Source: RGIG5675 sp050943435
GTDB taxonomy: Bacteria > Bacillota > Clostridia > Oscillospirales > Ruminococcaceae
Length of the DNA stretch: 22,616 bases
Assembly: GCA_050943435.1 (NCBI GenBank)
Contig: JBMNPE010000018.1
Coordinates: 1-22,616, forward strand
Reading direction: 5' to 3'
The notes under the pieces are model-generated. The model did not search any database, was not told where the DNA came from, and worked only from the letters and a program-made list of their open reading frames with translations. The first letter of the stretch is position 1; each line of letters opens with the position of its first letter. The position numbers were made by a program, and so were the translations under genes. Shown piece by piece: positions 22,594 through 22,616 of this stretch.

Positions 22594-22616
22594 AGACAGC
22601 ATGGAAAGGGGCCCTG

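Noticed and set aside
1..22616. Mobile element, CRISPR array, tRNA or defence island
   Set aside because: Reading through the window showed no spaced repeats, transposase or integrase motifs, tRNA-like cloverleaf, or shift in composition large enough to suggest recent transfer.

Overview
The window is a dense, all-plus-strand stretch of bacterial chromosome and looks like a core region of an anaerobic, high-GC member of the Clostridia (Firmicutes). The inference rests on gene content and order: a flavoprotein-cmk-plsC-ispH/S1 run, an IspH protein fused to ribosomal-S1-type domains, a fused IspDF, cdaA-cdaR, recJ next to rel, HemZ, an HU-RqcP-DivIC run, long-form HPF and a phosphofructokinase of the PPi-type lineage. 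Arginine is mostly encoded by AGG, third positions are GC-rich, and four genes start with TTG. I cannot place it below class from sequence alone. I saw no tRNA, rRNA, CRISPR array, insertion sequence or prophage.

Layout. (A) 3-5305: a cut-off SIS-domain regulator, a BaiN/HI0933-type flavoprotein, cmk, plsC and ispH-S1, joined by 4-base overlaps or 1-base gaps and closed by a strong terminator. (B) 5335-6535: ispDF behind its own extended -10 promoter. (C) 6534-18058: a long co-directional run of cdaA, cdaR, recJ, rel, a metallo-beta-lactamase-fold hydrolase, hemZ, a uridine-kinase-like protein, a small gene broken by an in-frame TGA, and a MurJ/SpoVB-type flippase. (D) 18070-18819: hup with a structured leader and a terminator, then rqcP. 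(E) 18835-19333: divIC with a near-consensus promoter and a terminator. (F) 19372-21216: hpf, a terminator, then a THUMP-type RNA methyltransferase. (G) 21259-22593: a PFK-family gene with an unusual active-site loop.

How the genes fit together. Units A and B hold three of the steps of MEP isoprenoid synthesis (IspD, IspF, IspH) beside nucleotide and phospholipid synthesis. Unit C puts c-di-AMP synthesis (CdaA/CdaR) and (p)ppGpp metabolism (Rel) on what may be one transcript, followed by a lipid-linked precursor flippase. Units D-F are nucleoid, ribosome-quality-control, division and ribosome-hibernation genes.

No stretch over 300 bases is without a gene or a recognisable gene remnant. The longest gene-free gaps are 21159-21363 (weak terminator, promoter, structured leader), 18059-18226 (promoter and structured leader) and 6484-6616 (hairpin and promoter). 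I found no convincing novel multi-gene system. The points most worth a second look are the PFK homologue lacking the usual GGD/GGND donor-site residues, the small gene interrupted by TGA, the internal ribosome binding site at the IspH/S1 junction, the missing apt, glmM and yabP/yabQ genes in otherwise conserved runs, and two terminators that end only 14-15 bases before the next start codon.
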